Below are positions 35,930-43,908 of a stretch of DNA of 64,000 nt, piece by piece. Numbering within the stretch: position 1 is the stretch's first letter; each line of letters opens with the position of its first letter. Origin of the DNA: Parapedobacter indicus (GTDB taxonomy: Bacteria; Bacteroidota; Bacteroidia; Sphingobacteriales; Sphingobacteriaceae); NCBI RefSeq assembly GCF_900113765.1, contig NZ_FOQO01000004.1, forward strand, positions 1 through 64,000, read 5' to 3'. A model generated the notes under the pieces. The model was not told the origin of the DNA, did no database searches, and saw nothing but the letters and a program-made list of their open reading frames with translations. The position numbers and the translations under genes were made by a program.

Positions 35930-37234
35930 ATGAAGTTACACACAAAGATTTTTATTGGCATGATTTTCGGCATCGTGGCCGGATTAATCGTCAAAAACCT
36001 CGGACTTTCAGCAGAAACCTTATCCAGTATTGTAAGATGGGTCGAACCAATCGGGAAGATTTTCATGAATTTAATTTTCATGATGGTCATTCCCCTGATT
36101 CTTTCAGCGTTAATATTAGGCATTGCCGAAATCGGTGATGTGAAGAAATTGGGCCGCATGGGAATCAAGCTGTTGATTTACACGGTTATCGTGAGTTTCA
36201 TTGCCGTACTTATCGGAATCACGATGGTGAATGTATTCAATCCGGGCAAACATATATCGGACGAAACCAGGGACTATCTGGTCACGGAGTTTGGTGCCGA
36301 GGCCGCCAATGCTGCGACTCAGGCAAAAGCGATTGAAGCCGATGAGCGGACAGCGGGTGATATTTTGGCCCAGATTATTCCACGGAATCCGTTTGACGAA
36401 ATGGCAAATGCATTCAATTCCAACCACACAGGAGGCGGTTTACTGTCCGTCATGTTTTTTGCATTAATCTTCGGAGTGGCCATGGCTGCCGTAGGCGAGG
36501 AAAAGACCGCAACGCTGAAAAGTTTCCTGGAGGGTTTGTATGAAGTGGTTATCAAAGTGATCGGTTATGCCATGGCGCTGGCCCCCTATGGAGTGGCTGC
36601 ATTGTTATTTAACATGGTACTCAATGTCGGTGCGGACTTTCTGGTTTCGTTGCTTTGGTATGTACTCATTGTACTCGGCGCATTGGCAATCCATCAGTTT
36701 GTAGTATATTCTATTGTCTTGAAATATTTTGCCAACCGCAACCCGGTGCAGTTCATGAAGGATATGGGCGAAGTGACTCTCACTGCTTTTTCGACCAGTT
36801 CCAGCAATGCCACCCTTCCAACCGCTATACGGGTAAGTATCGAAAAGCTTAAAATACCCAAGCCCATCGCCCATTTTGTGTTAACGATCGGCAGCACAGG
36901 CAACCAGAATGGTACGGCATTATTTGAAGGGATAACGGTGCTCTTTCTGGCACAGGTATTCAACGTTGAACTTACTCTCGGGTCACAGATTACAGTGGTA
37001 TTGCTTTGCATACTGGCTGGAGTGGGTACAGCTGGTGTGCCAGGGGGATCGCTACCTGTTATCGTGACCATATTAGTTTCCATCGGCGTACCCGGCGAAG
37101 CCATAGCCCTGATTTATGGGGTAGACCGTATTTTGGATATGTCGCGTACCACACTTAACGTGAATGGCGATATCACCGCCGCGGCTTACATCCAACATGT
37201 GGAGGAGAAAGCCGGCAGGATGTATCACGAATAA
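35930..37234 (+). CDS. Dicarboxylate/amino acid:cation symporter (DAACS family)
   Basis: 434 aa inner-membrane transporter of the GltP/DctA family importing glutamate, aspartate or C4-dicarboxylates with Na+ or H+. N-terminal helix KIFIGMIFGIVAGLIV, then FMNLIFMMVIPLILSALILGIAEIGD, the reentrant-loop Ser-rich motif TAFSTSSSNATLPTAI, GSTGNQNGTALFEG (helix 7 substrate/Na site) and the last motif VDRILDMSRTTLNVNGD. All key motifs are intact. Monocistronic between terminators. Confidence 0.96.
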   Translation: MKLHTKIFIGMIFGIVAGLIVKNLGLSAETLSSIVRWVEPIGKIFMNLIFMMVIPLILSALILGIAEIGDVKKLGRMGIKLLIYTVIVSFIAVLIGITMVNVFNPGKHISDETRDYLVTEFGAEAANAATQAKAIEADERTAGDILAQIIPRNPFDEMANAFNSNHTGGGLLSVMFFALIFGVAMAAVGEEKTATLKSFLEGLYEVVIKVIGYAMALAPYGVAALLFNMVLNVGADFLVSLLWYVLIVLGALAIHQFVVYSIVLKYFANRNPVQFMKDMGEVTLTAFSTSSSNATLPTAIRVSIEKLKIPKPIAHFVLTIGSTGNQNGTALFEGITVLFLAQVFNVELTLGSQITVVLLCILAGVGTAGVPGGSLPVIVTILVSIGVPGEAIALIYGVDRILDMSRTTLNVNGDITAAAYIQHVEEKAGRMYHE

Positions 37235-37256
37235 GTACAAAAGTTATCCCATTGAG

Positions 37257-37291
37257 AAGCAGGCCGCATTGCCAAACGGCTTGCTTTTTTT
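37257..37291 (+). terminator. Symporter terminator
   Basis: Arms AAGCAGGCCG / CGGCTTGCTT (10 bp with one G-T pair), 10-base loop, then a run of T. The right arm overlaps the -33 element of the marR promoter. Confidence 0.8.
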
Positions 37292-37311
37292 ATAACTATT
37301 CCGTATATTTG
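37281..37311 (+). promoter_or_regulatory. Promoter of the marR redox operon (TTG-N20-TATATTTG)
   Basis: TTG at 37281-37283, 20-base spacer, TATATTTG at 37304-37311, with the ATG at 37335. The -33 element lies inside the right arm of the preceding terminator. Confidence 0.65.
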
Positions 37312-37334
37312 TCATACTAATTATTATTGTGCTA

Positions 37335-37790
37335 ATGGAGCAATACAATGCATATTCCTTTTTATTGGATCGCACCGCACGGCGTGTAAAACAGTATGCC
37401 CAATATCAATTCAATTGCCAACAATTTGGTATTACCGTAGATCAATGGGCCATCCTGAAAAATTTAAATCAACATACGGATCTTTCTCAGAAAGAATTAG
37501 CTGAATATTGTGGAAAGGACCAGCCGACCCTTACCCGCATCGTGGACCTGTTAGTGAGCAAAGATCTGGTGGAGCGCCGGGCAAATCCCACCGATAGACG
37601 CAGTTTTGTGGTTCACCTCACAACGGCCGGAAAACGTAAAATTGAAACTCTTTCCGGTGAAGTCAACAAAATCCGCATGCAGGCGTGGCAAAACCTTAAC
37701 GAGGAAGATTTTGAGCATTTAAAGCGGATATTGGATACGATATATACTAATTTGGAAATTGACAATGGAAGCACAGGAAATCTACGCTGA
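37335..37790 (+). CDS. MarR-family transcription regulator
   Basis: 151 aa from ATG 37335 (MEQYNAYSFLLDRTARRVKQ); a GTG two codons earlier is possible. Winged helix-turn-helix: VDQWAILKNLNQHTDLSQKELAEYCGKDQPTLTRIVDLLVSKDL, then wing RRANPTDRRSFVVHLT, flanked by dimerisation helices. Two cysteines, C28 and C59, the latter inside the HTH; C59 in the DNA-binding domain could make it redox-sensitive (inference). Its 3' end overlaps the start of the reductase gene by 26 bases, so it heads the redox operon and probably regulates it. Confidence 0.93.
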   Translation: MEQYNAYSFLLDRTARRVKQYAQYQFNCQQFGITVDQWAILKNLNQHTDLSQKELAEYCGKDQPTLTRIVDLLVSKDLVERRANPTDRRSFVVHLTTAGKRKIETLSGEVNKIRMQAWQNLNEEDFEHLKRILDTIYTNLEIDNGSTGNLR

Positions 37791-38820
37791 TCGCCGCGGA
37801 TCGGTTACCGATCATCGGATAAAAACAGACATTTGCATCATTGGAGCGGGCCCCGTGGGTTTATTCGCTGTATTTGAGGCCGGATTGCTCAAGATGCGAT
37901 GCCACCTGATCGATGCGTTGCCGCAAGTGGGTGGACAACTATCGGAAATCTATCCACACAAACCGATATACGACATCCCGGGGTATCCCGCTATCAACGC
38001 GCAAGAACTCGTAAATAACCTGGTAGAACAGATCAGTCCCTTTCAACCCTCTTTTACGCTGGGTGAGCGCGTGGAAGCAGTGGAACGGCAGGCCGACGGT
38101 TCCTATTATGTTGTCGGCAGCGAAAACACAATCATCCACGCACAGGTGATCGTTATTGCAGGTGGGCTGGGTTCCTTTGAACCACGGAAGCCTGAAATAC
38201 CCGGATTATCAGACTTTGAAGGCCGTGGAGTAAGCTATATGGTAAAAAATCCGGAGCACTATCGGGACAAACGCATTGTCATTGCCGGAGGTGGCGACTC
38301 AGCCTTGGACTGGACCGTATTTCTAAGTGATATCGCCCGTGAGGTAACCTTGATTCACCGGAGCGACAGTTTTCGTGGGGCTCCGGACTCGGCCGAAAAG
38401 GTCTTTGCGCTCGCCGCAAGCGGAAAAATCCAACTGCTCTTACAACGGAATCTTAGCAGCGTACGTGGCAACGGTATATTGAATCAAGTGGGAGTAACCG
38501 ATAAACACAAACAGGAGCAATTGATTGAAACCGATGCGCTCATCCCTTTGTTTGGACTGAGCCCTAAACTGGGGCCCATCGCCGATTGGGGACTGAATAT
38601 TGACAAATCTGCCATTACCGTAGATACAACGGATTATTCCACAGGTATTGAACGAATTTACGCCATCGGTGATATCAACACGTATCCCGGCAAACTGAAA
38701 CTCATCCTCTGCGGTTTTCATGAAGCCGCACTAATGGCTCAAAGTGCGTTCAAATACGTACATCCAGCAGAAAAATTAAGCTTTAAATACACCACTGTCA
38801 ATGGTGTAAATACATTTTAA
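37765..38820 (+). CDS. Ferredoxin--NADP+ reductase, thioredoxin-reductase-like type
   Basis: 351 aa from ATG 37765. Two-dinucleotide-binding-domain flavoprotein: FAD motif DICIIGAGPVGLFAVFEAG, then PQVGGQLSEIYPHKPIYDIPGYP, NADP motif IVIAGGGDSALDWTVFLSDIA, and the C-terminal FAD contact IYAIGDINTYPGKLKLILCGFHEAALMAQSAF. It lacks the CxxC redox motif of thioredoxin reductases, so it fits the YumC-type ferredoxin/flavodoxin NADP reductase. Transfers electrons between NADPH and the ferredoxin encoded 11 bases downstream. Confidence 0.92.
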   Translation: MEAQEIYADRRGSVTDHRIKTDICIIGAGPVGLFAVFEAGLLKMRCHLIDALPQVGGQLSEIYPHKPIYDIPGYPAINAQELVNNLVEQISPFQPSFTLGERVEAVERQADGSYYVVGSENTIIHAQVIVIAGGLGSFEPRKPEIPGLSDFEGRGVSYMVKNPEHYRDKRIVIAGGGDSALDWTVFLSDIAREVTLIHRSDSFRGAPDSAEKVFALAASGKIQLLLQRNLSSVRGNGILNQVGVTDKHKQEQLIETDALIPLFGLSPKLGPIADWGLNIDKSAITVDTTDYSTGIERIYAIGDINTYPGKLKLILCGFHEAALMAQSAFKYVHPAEKLSFKYTTVNGVNTF

Positions 38821-38831
38821 CTTATTGTAAA

Positions 38832-39158
38832 ATGGAAGAAATCATTCATATCACGGTGGAGGATCCACAAGGCGGCATCCGCCAACTTGAGATCCCCGAG
38901 GGGATCAGCCTCAGCTTAATGGAAGTATTAAGAGCTTCAGAATACGATATTCTAGCCACCTGCGGTGGCATGGCGTTATGTGCTACGTGTCATATCGAAG
39001 TATTGGAAGGCAGCGAAAATCTCGATCCGCTCAGTGACGCGGAACTGGATATGCTGGATACATTACCGGATGCAGGTGATCAAAGCCGGTTGGCCTGCCA
39101 GATACGCTTAAATCCGGCACTGGATGGGCTAAAAATCAGGGTTTTCGGAAACAATTAA
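38832..39158 (+). CDS. [2Fe-2S] ferredoxin, adrenodoxin type
   Basis: 108 aa. Cluster ligands C44, C50, C53 and C89 in TCGGMALCATCH and RLACQI (C-x5-C-x2-C-xn-C), the adrenodoxin/Isc-ferredoxin arrangement. The acidic helix SENLDPLSDAELDMLDTLPD between the third and fourth Cys is typical of the partner-binding surface. It is the natural partner of the upstream reductase. Final electron acceptor unknown; no P450 or Rieske oxygenase lies nearby. Confidence 0.95.
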   Translation: MEEIIHITVEDPQGGIRQLEIPEGISLSLMEVLRASEYDILATCGGMALCATCHIEVLEGSENLDPLSDAELDMLDTLPDAGDQSRLACQIRLNPALDGLKIRVFGNN

Positions 39159-39205
39159 TACCTTCAACCGTTCGTATTAGTAATCGGATTTTAATTAGCT
39201 AACTG

Positions 39206-40510
39206 ATGAATACACAATATTCCAATCATAAATTTCCACGGGTTGTCATCATTGGTGGTGGTTTCGGCGGCATCGAAGTGGCCAAAGCCCTTAAAAACAA
39301 GGAAGTTGAAGTGATGCTGCTAGACCGCAACAATCACCATACGTTTCAACCCCTACTGTATCAGGTTGCGACTGGTACGCTGGACGCGCCTTCCATCGCA
39401 TTTCCACTGCGTAAGATGTTCAGGAAACAGGAAAATTTCACCTTCCGCATTGCTGATGTGCTGGGAATCGATGCAACCAACAAAACGCTTGATACGGACA
39501 TCGGATCCATTTCATACGATTACCTGATTATAGCTACCGGTGCAACTACTAATTTCTTCGGAAACCAGGACATCGCACACAACGCGATGCCGATGAAGAA
39601 CGTGAAGGAAGCCGTGAGCATTCGCAGCTTCATTCTGCAAAACATTGAGGATTCGCTATTGAAAACGGATACCGAAGAGCGTTCTGCTTACCTCAATTTC
39701 GTGGTAGTAGGCGGGGGTCCTACCGGTGTGGAACTTTCGGGTGCTATTGCGGAAATTCGCAACCACATCCTTACCAAAGATTATCCGGAGCTAAAAAAGG
39801 AAGACATGAATGTGTACCTCGTGGAGGGGCTCCCAAAGATACTGGCCAACCTATCGCCCCAAGCATCCGAAAAAGCGGAATTATACCTGAAAGAATTGGG
39901 TGTAAAGGTGTTGTTGAACGTACAGGTAACGGGCTATGATGGTGATATCATTACCTTTGCCGACGGCAACCGCATCAAAACCAAAACCGTACTTTGGTCG
40001 GCCGGAGTAATGGGACAGTTTCCATCCGGCATCAATCCCGATATTGTGGTGCGTGGCAACCGGATACGCACCGACGAAGAATGCCGTGTGATCGGGATGA
40101 AAGACGTGTTTGCGATTGGCGACGTAGCGGCCATGATTACGGACGAACTGCCGCGGGGTCATCCCGGCGTAGCTCCAGTGGCCCAACAGCAGGGGCGGTT
40201 CTTGGCAAAGAACATTATCCGCATGCTATCTGGGCAACCTACGGAAAAATTCAACTATTTCGACAAAGGGTCCATGGCAACTATTGGCCGTAACAAAGCC
40301 GTCGTTGACATCGGAAAAATACGCTTCCAGGGCTTCTTTGCCTGGTGGGTATGGATGTTTGTGCACCTCATGTCGCTGGTTGGATTCCGTAATCGGGTAG
40401 TTACGTTTATTAACTGGGCAATCAATTACCTCACCTTCAATGCGGGGATCCGACTGATTATCCATAAATACAGGCGGCCGGAACGCGTGCGGGAGCCAGT
40501 GAATGAGTGA
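39206..40510 (+). CDS. ndh: Type II NADH:quinone dehydrogenase-like flavoprotein
   Basis: 434 aa. FAD motif RVVIIGGGFGGIEVAKAL, the NDH-2 quinone-side segment NNHHTFQPLLYQVATG, NADH motif NFVVVGGGPTGVELSGAIAE, and the second FAD contact DVFAIGDVAAM with GVAPVAQQQGRFLAKNI. A C-terminal amphipathic/hydrophobic stretch (FFAWWVWMFVHLMSLVGFRNRVVTFINW) anchors it to the inner membrane. Oxidises NADH and reduces menaquinone without pumping protons. Lies 47 bases after the ferredoxin gene on the same strand. Confidence 0.92.
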   Translation: MNTQYSNHKFPRVVIIGGGFGGIEVAKALKNKEVEVMLLDRNNHHTFQPLLYQVATGTLDAPSIAFPLRKMFRKQENFTFRIADVLGIDATNKTLDTDIGSISYDYLIIATGATTNFFGNQDIAHNAMPMKNVKEAVSIRSFILQNIEDSLLKTDTEERSAYLNFVVVGGGPTGVELSGAIAEIRNHILTKDYPELKKEDMNVYLVEGLPKILANLSPQASEKAELYLKELGVKVLLNVQVTGYDGDIITFADGNRIKTKTVLWSAGVMGQFPSGINPDIVVRGNRIRTDEECRVIGMKDVFAIGDVAAMITDELPRGHPGVAPVAQQQGRFLAKNIIRMLSGQPTEKFNYFDKGSMATIGRNKAVVDIGKIRFQGFFAWWVWMFVHLMSLVGFRNRVVTFINWAINYLTFNAGIRLIIHKYRRPERVREPVNE

Positions 40511-40563
40511 ATGAGGGCGTAAAAAACTTTGTGATCTTTATGCTAAACGCGTAATTTGCGGCA

Positions 40564-42243
40564 ATGGATAACAAAACGATCGCAAAAACCATCAGGCGAT
40601 ATGCCCAGCTGATGGAACTACACGGAGAGAATGCATTTCGAACCAAAGCCATTGCGGCCGCGGCCTTTAAATTGGATAAACTGCCTTTTCGGATTACGCC
40701 GGAATCGCTCGAAAAGCTCAGTGAAGTACCAGGCGTCGGAAAGAGTACGGCCGATAAGATTTCGGCGCTGCTTGCCACCGGGTCATTTCCCGAACTGGAG
40801 CGACTGCTAACTGCCACTCCAGCGGGGATACGAGAAATGCTAACCATCAAGGGGCTCGGCCCTAAAAAAATCCAAGTAATCTGGCGGGAGCTCGGTATCG
40901 AAACCGTGGGCGAGTTGTTTTATGCCTGTAACGAAAACCGCCTGATTGAGGCTAAAGGATTCGGCTTCAAAACCCAGGAGGAGATCAAGAAAGCCATTGA
41001 GTTTGCGATTGCCAATCAAGGCTGGTTTCTCTATGCCAACGTGGAGAAACTTGCAGATGAAATCATGTTTTCTCTGCAAAATCTGTTGCCCAACGACAGA
41101 AAAATTTCCTATACGGGTGATTTCCGTCGCAAGTGTGAAGTCCTTCAATCGGTGGATCTATTGATTGAAGCCTCACTTCATGAACTCACCGCGGCCCTTG
41201 TAACCCTAACAGGGCTTTCTATCCAGTCGCCGACCAACTCCCAGCCACTGGAAGCACGTACGGATACGGGTATACTTTTCCGATTCATCCCTACTGATCC
41301 AAGATCATTTTATAGGCAATTGGTCATTTCGACAGGTTCGGACGAACATTTGCGGCTGTTGGAGGATCGACTGACGGAATCCCAGTTGCCAGAATTTGAT
41401 TCAGAGGAGGCGATTTACCGATCATTGAAGCTTGCATACATCGAACCGGAACTCCGTGAAGGTACAAATGAACTCGCACTGGCGGAAACGGGCACCCTCC
41501 CTACCCTTGTCAATTACACGGACCTCCGCGGCGCACTTCACAACCACAGCACGTATAGTGATGGTGTCAATACGTTGGAAGAAATGGCTTTGTATTGCCG
41601 AGACGAATTGCGTCTGGAATACTTAGGCATAAGCGACCACTCCAAAACAGCCATATATGCCAAGGGGTTGACCATTGAACGCGTACAGGAGCAGTGGGCT
41701 GAAATTGACGCGCTCAACGCCCGCCTGGCTCCTTTCTATATCTTCAAGGGCATCGAATCCGATATTTTGAGCGACGGTTCGTTGGATTATCCCGACGAGG
41801 TCCTCGCCGGATTCGACTTTGTGGTGGCATCGATCCACGCCAATCTCCGGATGGATATCGAGAAAGCGACCGCGCGACTGCTTCGCGCCATTGAAAACCC
41901 CTATACCACCATCCTGGGCCATCCTACCGGACGGTTATTGCTCAGCCGGTCGGGATATCCCATCGATTATGCGCGCGTGATAGATGCTTGTGCGGCAAAT
42001 GGCGTTGCCATTGAAATTAATGCAAATCCACTGCGGTTGGACTTAGACTGGCGATGGCATCGGTATGCGGTTGAAAAAGGTATTTTGCTGTCCATCAATC
42101 CCGATGCCCACCGCAACAGCGGATTCCAGGATATGCAATACGGCGTACATGTAGCCCGAAAGGGTGGCCTTACTGCCGGTAATTGCCTCAATACCTTTCC
42201 ATTGGAACGGATAAAGGAGTATTTCCATCGTCAACGCTCATAA
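40564..42243 (+). CDS. PolX-like protein with intact PHP domain and decayed polymerase site
   Basis: 559 aa, the layout of bacterial DNA polymerase X: helix-hairpin-helix N-terminus (LSEVPGVGKSTADKISALL; IKGLGPKKIQVIW), a nucleotidyltransferase domain (about 150-310), then a C-terminal PHP domain (about 325-555). The PHP metal ligands look intact: LHNHSTYSDG, GISDHS, GIESDI, SIH, GHPTGRLL, EINA, NPDAH. In the polymerase part, the usual GDxD pair reads QSVD (S196, D198), and the third catalytic Asp is missing from GILFRFIP (236-243). So the protein is probably a 3'-5' exonuclease or phosphatase rather than an active polymerase (inference). Confidence 0.88.
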   Translation: MDNKTIAKTIRRYAQLMELHGENAFRTKAIAAAAFKLDKLPFRITPESLEKLSEVPGVGKSTADKISALLATGSFPELERLLTATPAGIREMLTIKGLGPKKIQVIWRELGIETVGELFYACNENRLIEAKGFGFKTQEEIKKAIEFAIANQGWFLYANVEKLADEIMFSLQNLLPNDRKISYTGDFRRKCEVLQSVDLLIEASLHELTAALVTLTGLSIQSPTNSQPLEARTDTGILFRFIPTDPRSFYRQLVISTGSDEHLRLLEDRLTESQLPEFDSEEAIYRSLKLAYIEPELREGTNELALAETGTLPTLVNYTDLRGALHNHSTYSDGVNTLEEMALYCRDELRLEYLGISDHSKTAIYAKGLTIERVQEQWAEIDALNARLAPFYIFKGIESDILSDGSLDYPDEVLAGFDFVVASIHANLRMDIEKATARLLRAIENPYTTILGHPTGRLLLSRSGYPIDYARVIDACAANGVAIEINANPLRLDLDWRWHRYAVEKGILLSINPDAHRNSGFQDMQYGVHVARKGGLTAGNCLNTFPLERIKEYFHRQRS

Positions 42244-42246
42244 CCC

Positions 42247-43902
42247 ATGAAACGACTGCTTCTTTTATTCCTCTTCCTATCGTTAACCATCACCGGTTAC
42301 AGCCAATTACTGAAAGCTCGTGAAATTTTCAGCCGGGCCGACTCGTTGCGCGGGCAATTGACTCCGTTACGCACCTGTTACGATATCAATTATTACCACC
42401 TCGATGTGCGCGTGAATCCCGATGAACGCTATATCAGTGGTTCCAACCGCTTCGAGTTTACAGCGGTCGACGATTTTTCACGGTTGCAATTTGATCTGTT
42501 TGATAACCTTTCCATTGACAAGGTTGTATACCAAGGGCAGGAACTTCCTTTCAAACGCGAATACAATGCCGTGTTTATCGATTTTCCACAGACCATCCAT
42601 AAAAGGCAGCGGGATTCTTTCACGGTTTATTATTCGGGGCACCCGGTACAGGCCAAGCGGGCACCGTGGGATGGCGGATTTGATTTCAAGAAAGATAGCA
42701 ACGGCAAGCACTGGATCGCTACGGCTTGCCAGGGTTTGGGCGCAAGTGTATGGTGGCCCAATAAAGATCACTTGTCGGACGAGGTGGACAGCATGCTGAT
42801 CAGCATCAGTGTTCCTACCGGCCTCACCAATGTGTCTAACGGCCGATTCAGAGGCAGCGAAGACCTCGGGGATGGCTATACGCGCTTTAACTGGTTTGTC
42901 AGCAATCCAATTAACAATTACAATGTGGCCGCTAACATTGGCGACTACGTCCATTTTGCCGATACCTTTCGTGGCGAAAAAGGTGTACTCGATCTCGATT
43001 ATTGGGTACTCCGTGAGAATGCGGCCAAAGCAAAGCCGCATTTCGATGCCAATGTTAAACCCATGTTACGTGCCTTTGAGTACTGGTTTGGCCCCTATCC
43101 CTTCTACGCCGACGGCTACAAACTCGTCGAAACCGCCCACCTCGGCATGGAGCATCAAAGTGCCATTGCCTACGGCAACAAATACCAAAACGGCTACTTA
43201 GGCAGGGACGGCTCGGGCACCGGCTGGGGAAACAAGTGGGATTTCATCATCATCCACGAATCGGGCCATGAATGGTTCGGAAACAACCTAACAGCCGCCG
43301 ATCTTGCGGATATGTGGATCCATGAAAGTTTCACCAACTATTCCGAGGCACTTTACATTGACTATCACTATGGCAAACGGGCCGGCCAGGAGTATATACA
43401 TGGAAACCGCGGCGGCATCCAGAATCTTGCGCCGCTTGTCGGCAGCTATGGCGTCAACCACGAAGGTTCTGCCGATATGTATAACAAAGGGGGGGTGCTG
43501 CATAACATGGTACGTACTATCATTGACGATGATGAAAAATGGCGACAGCTATTGCGCGGATTGAATAGGCAATTTTATCACAAGACGGTTAGCTATCAAG
43601 ACATCGTAGACTATATCAGCAAGCAATCGGACCGAAACTTCGCGCCGATGTTTGCCCAATATGTGCGTCACCCGAACATCCCCACCCTAGAGTTCTATTT
43701 CCATCCCGATGGAAAGGCCTATTGCCGATGGATTGCCGATGAATCTGACTTTGACATGCCCGTACGTATCCGAATTAAAGGCGATAAGTATCGTTTCATC
43801 TACCCCAAACGCCATCTTACGGCCATTGATATACCCGGACTGACGCGCAACAACCTGGAGGTTGACACGTTCAACTTTTACATCGGTGTACTCGTCGAAT
43901 AA
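42247..43902 (+). CDS. M1-family zinc aminopeptidase
   Basis: 551 aa with a signal peptide (residues 1-20, ending GYSQ). Zinc site HESGH followed 18 residues later by Glu in MWIHESFTNYSE (HExxH-x18-E), and the exopeptidase motif GMEHQSAIAYGNKY, a variant of GAMEN. N-terminal beta-saddle domain (YYHLDVRVNPDERYISG) is complete; no C-terminal helical domain, so this is the short Bacteroidota form. Probably periplasmic, trimming peptides. Begins 3 bases after the PolX-like stop, implying cotranscription. Confidence 0.95.
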   Translation: MKRLLLLFLFLSLTITGYSQLLKAREIFSRADSLRGQLTPLRTCYDINYYHLDVRVNPDERYISGSNRFEFTAVDDFSRLQFDLFDNLSIDKVVYQGQELPFKREYNAVFIDFPQTIHKRQRDSFTVYYSGHPVQAKRAPWDGGFDFKKDSNGKHWIATACQGLGASVWWPNKDHLSDEVDSMLISISVPTGLTNVSNGRFRGSEDLGDGYTRFNWFVSNPINNYNVAANIGDYVHFADTFRGEKGVLDLDYWVLRENAAKAKPHFDANVKPMLRAFEYWFGPYPFYADGYKLVETAHLGMEHQSAIAYGNKYQNGYLGRDGSGTGWGNKWDFIIIHESGHEWFGNNLTAADLADMWIHESFTNYSEALYIDYHYGKRAGQEYIHGNRGGIQNLAPLVGSYGVNHEGSADMYNKGGVLHNMVRTIIDDDEKWRQLLRGLNRQFYHKTVSYQDIVDYISKQSDRNFAPMFAQYVRHPNIPTLEFYFHPDGKAYCRWIADESDFDMPVRIRIKGDKYRFIYPKRHLTAIDIPGLTRNNLEVDTFNFYIGVLVE

Positions 43903-43908
43903 CGACTA

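Noticed and set aside
40528-40558. TTTG-N20-TAATTTG as the promoter of the PolX-like gene
   Set aside because: The -7 element is one base short of TAnnTTTG and would leave a leader of only a few bases; too weak to list as a feature.
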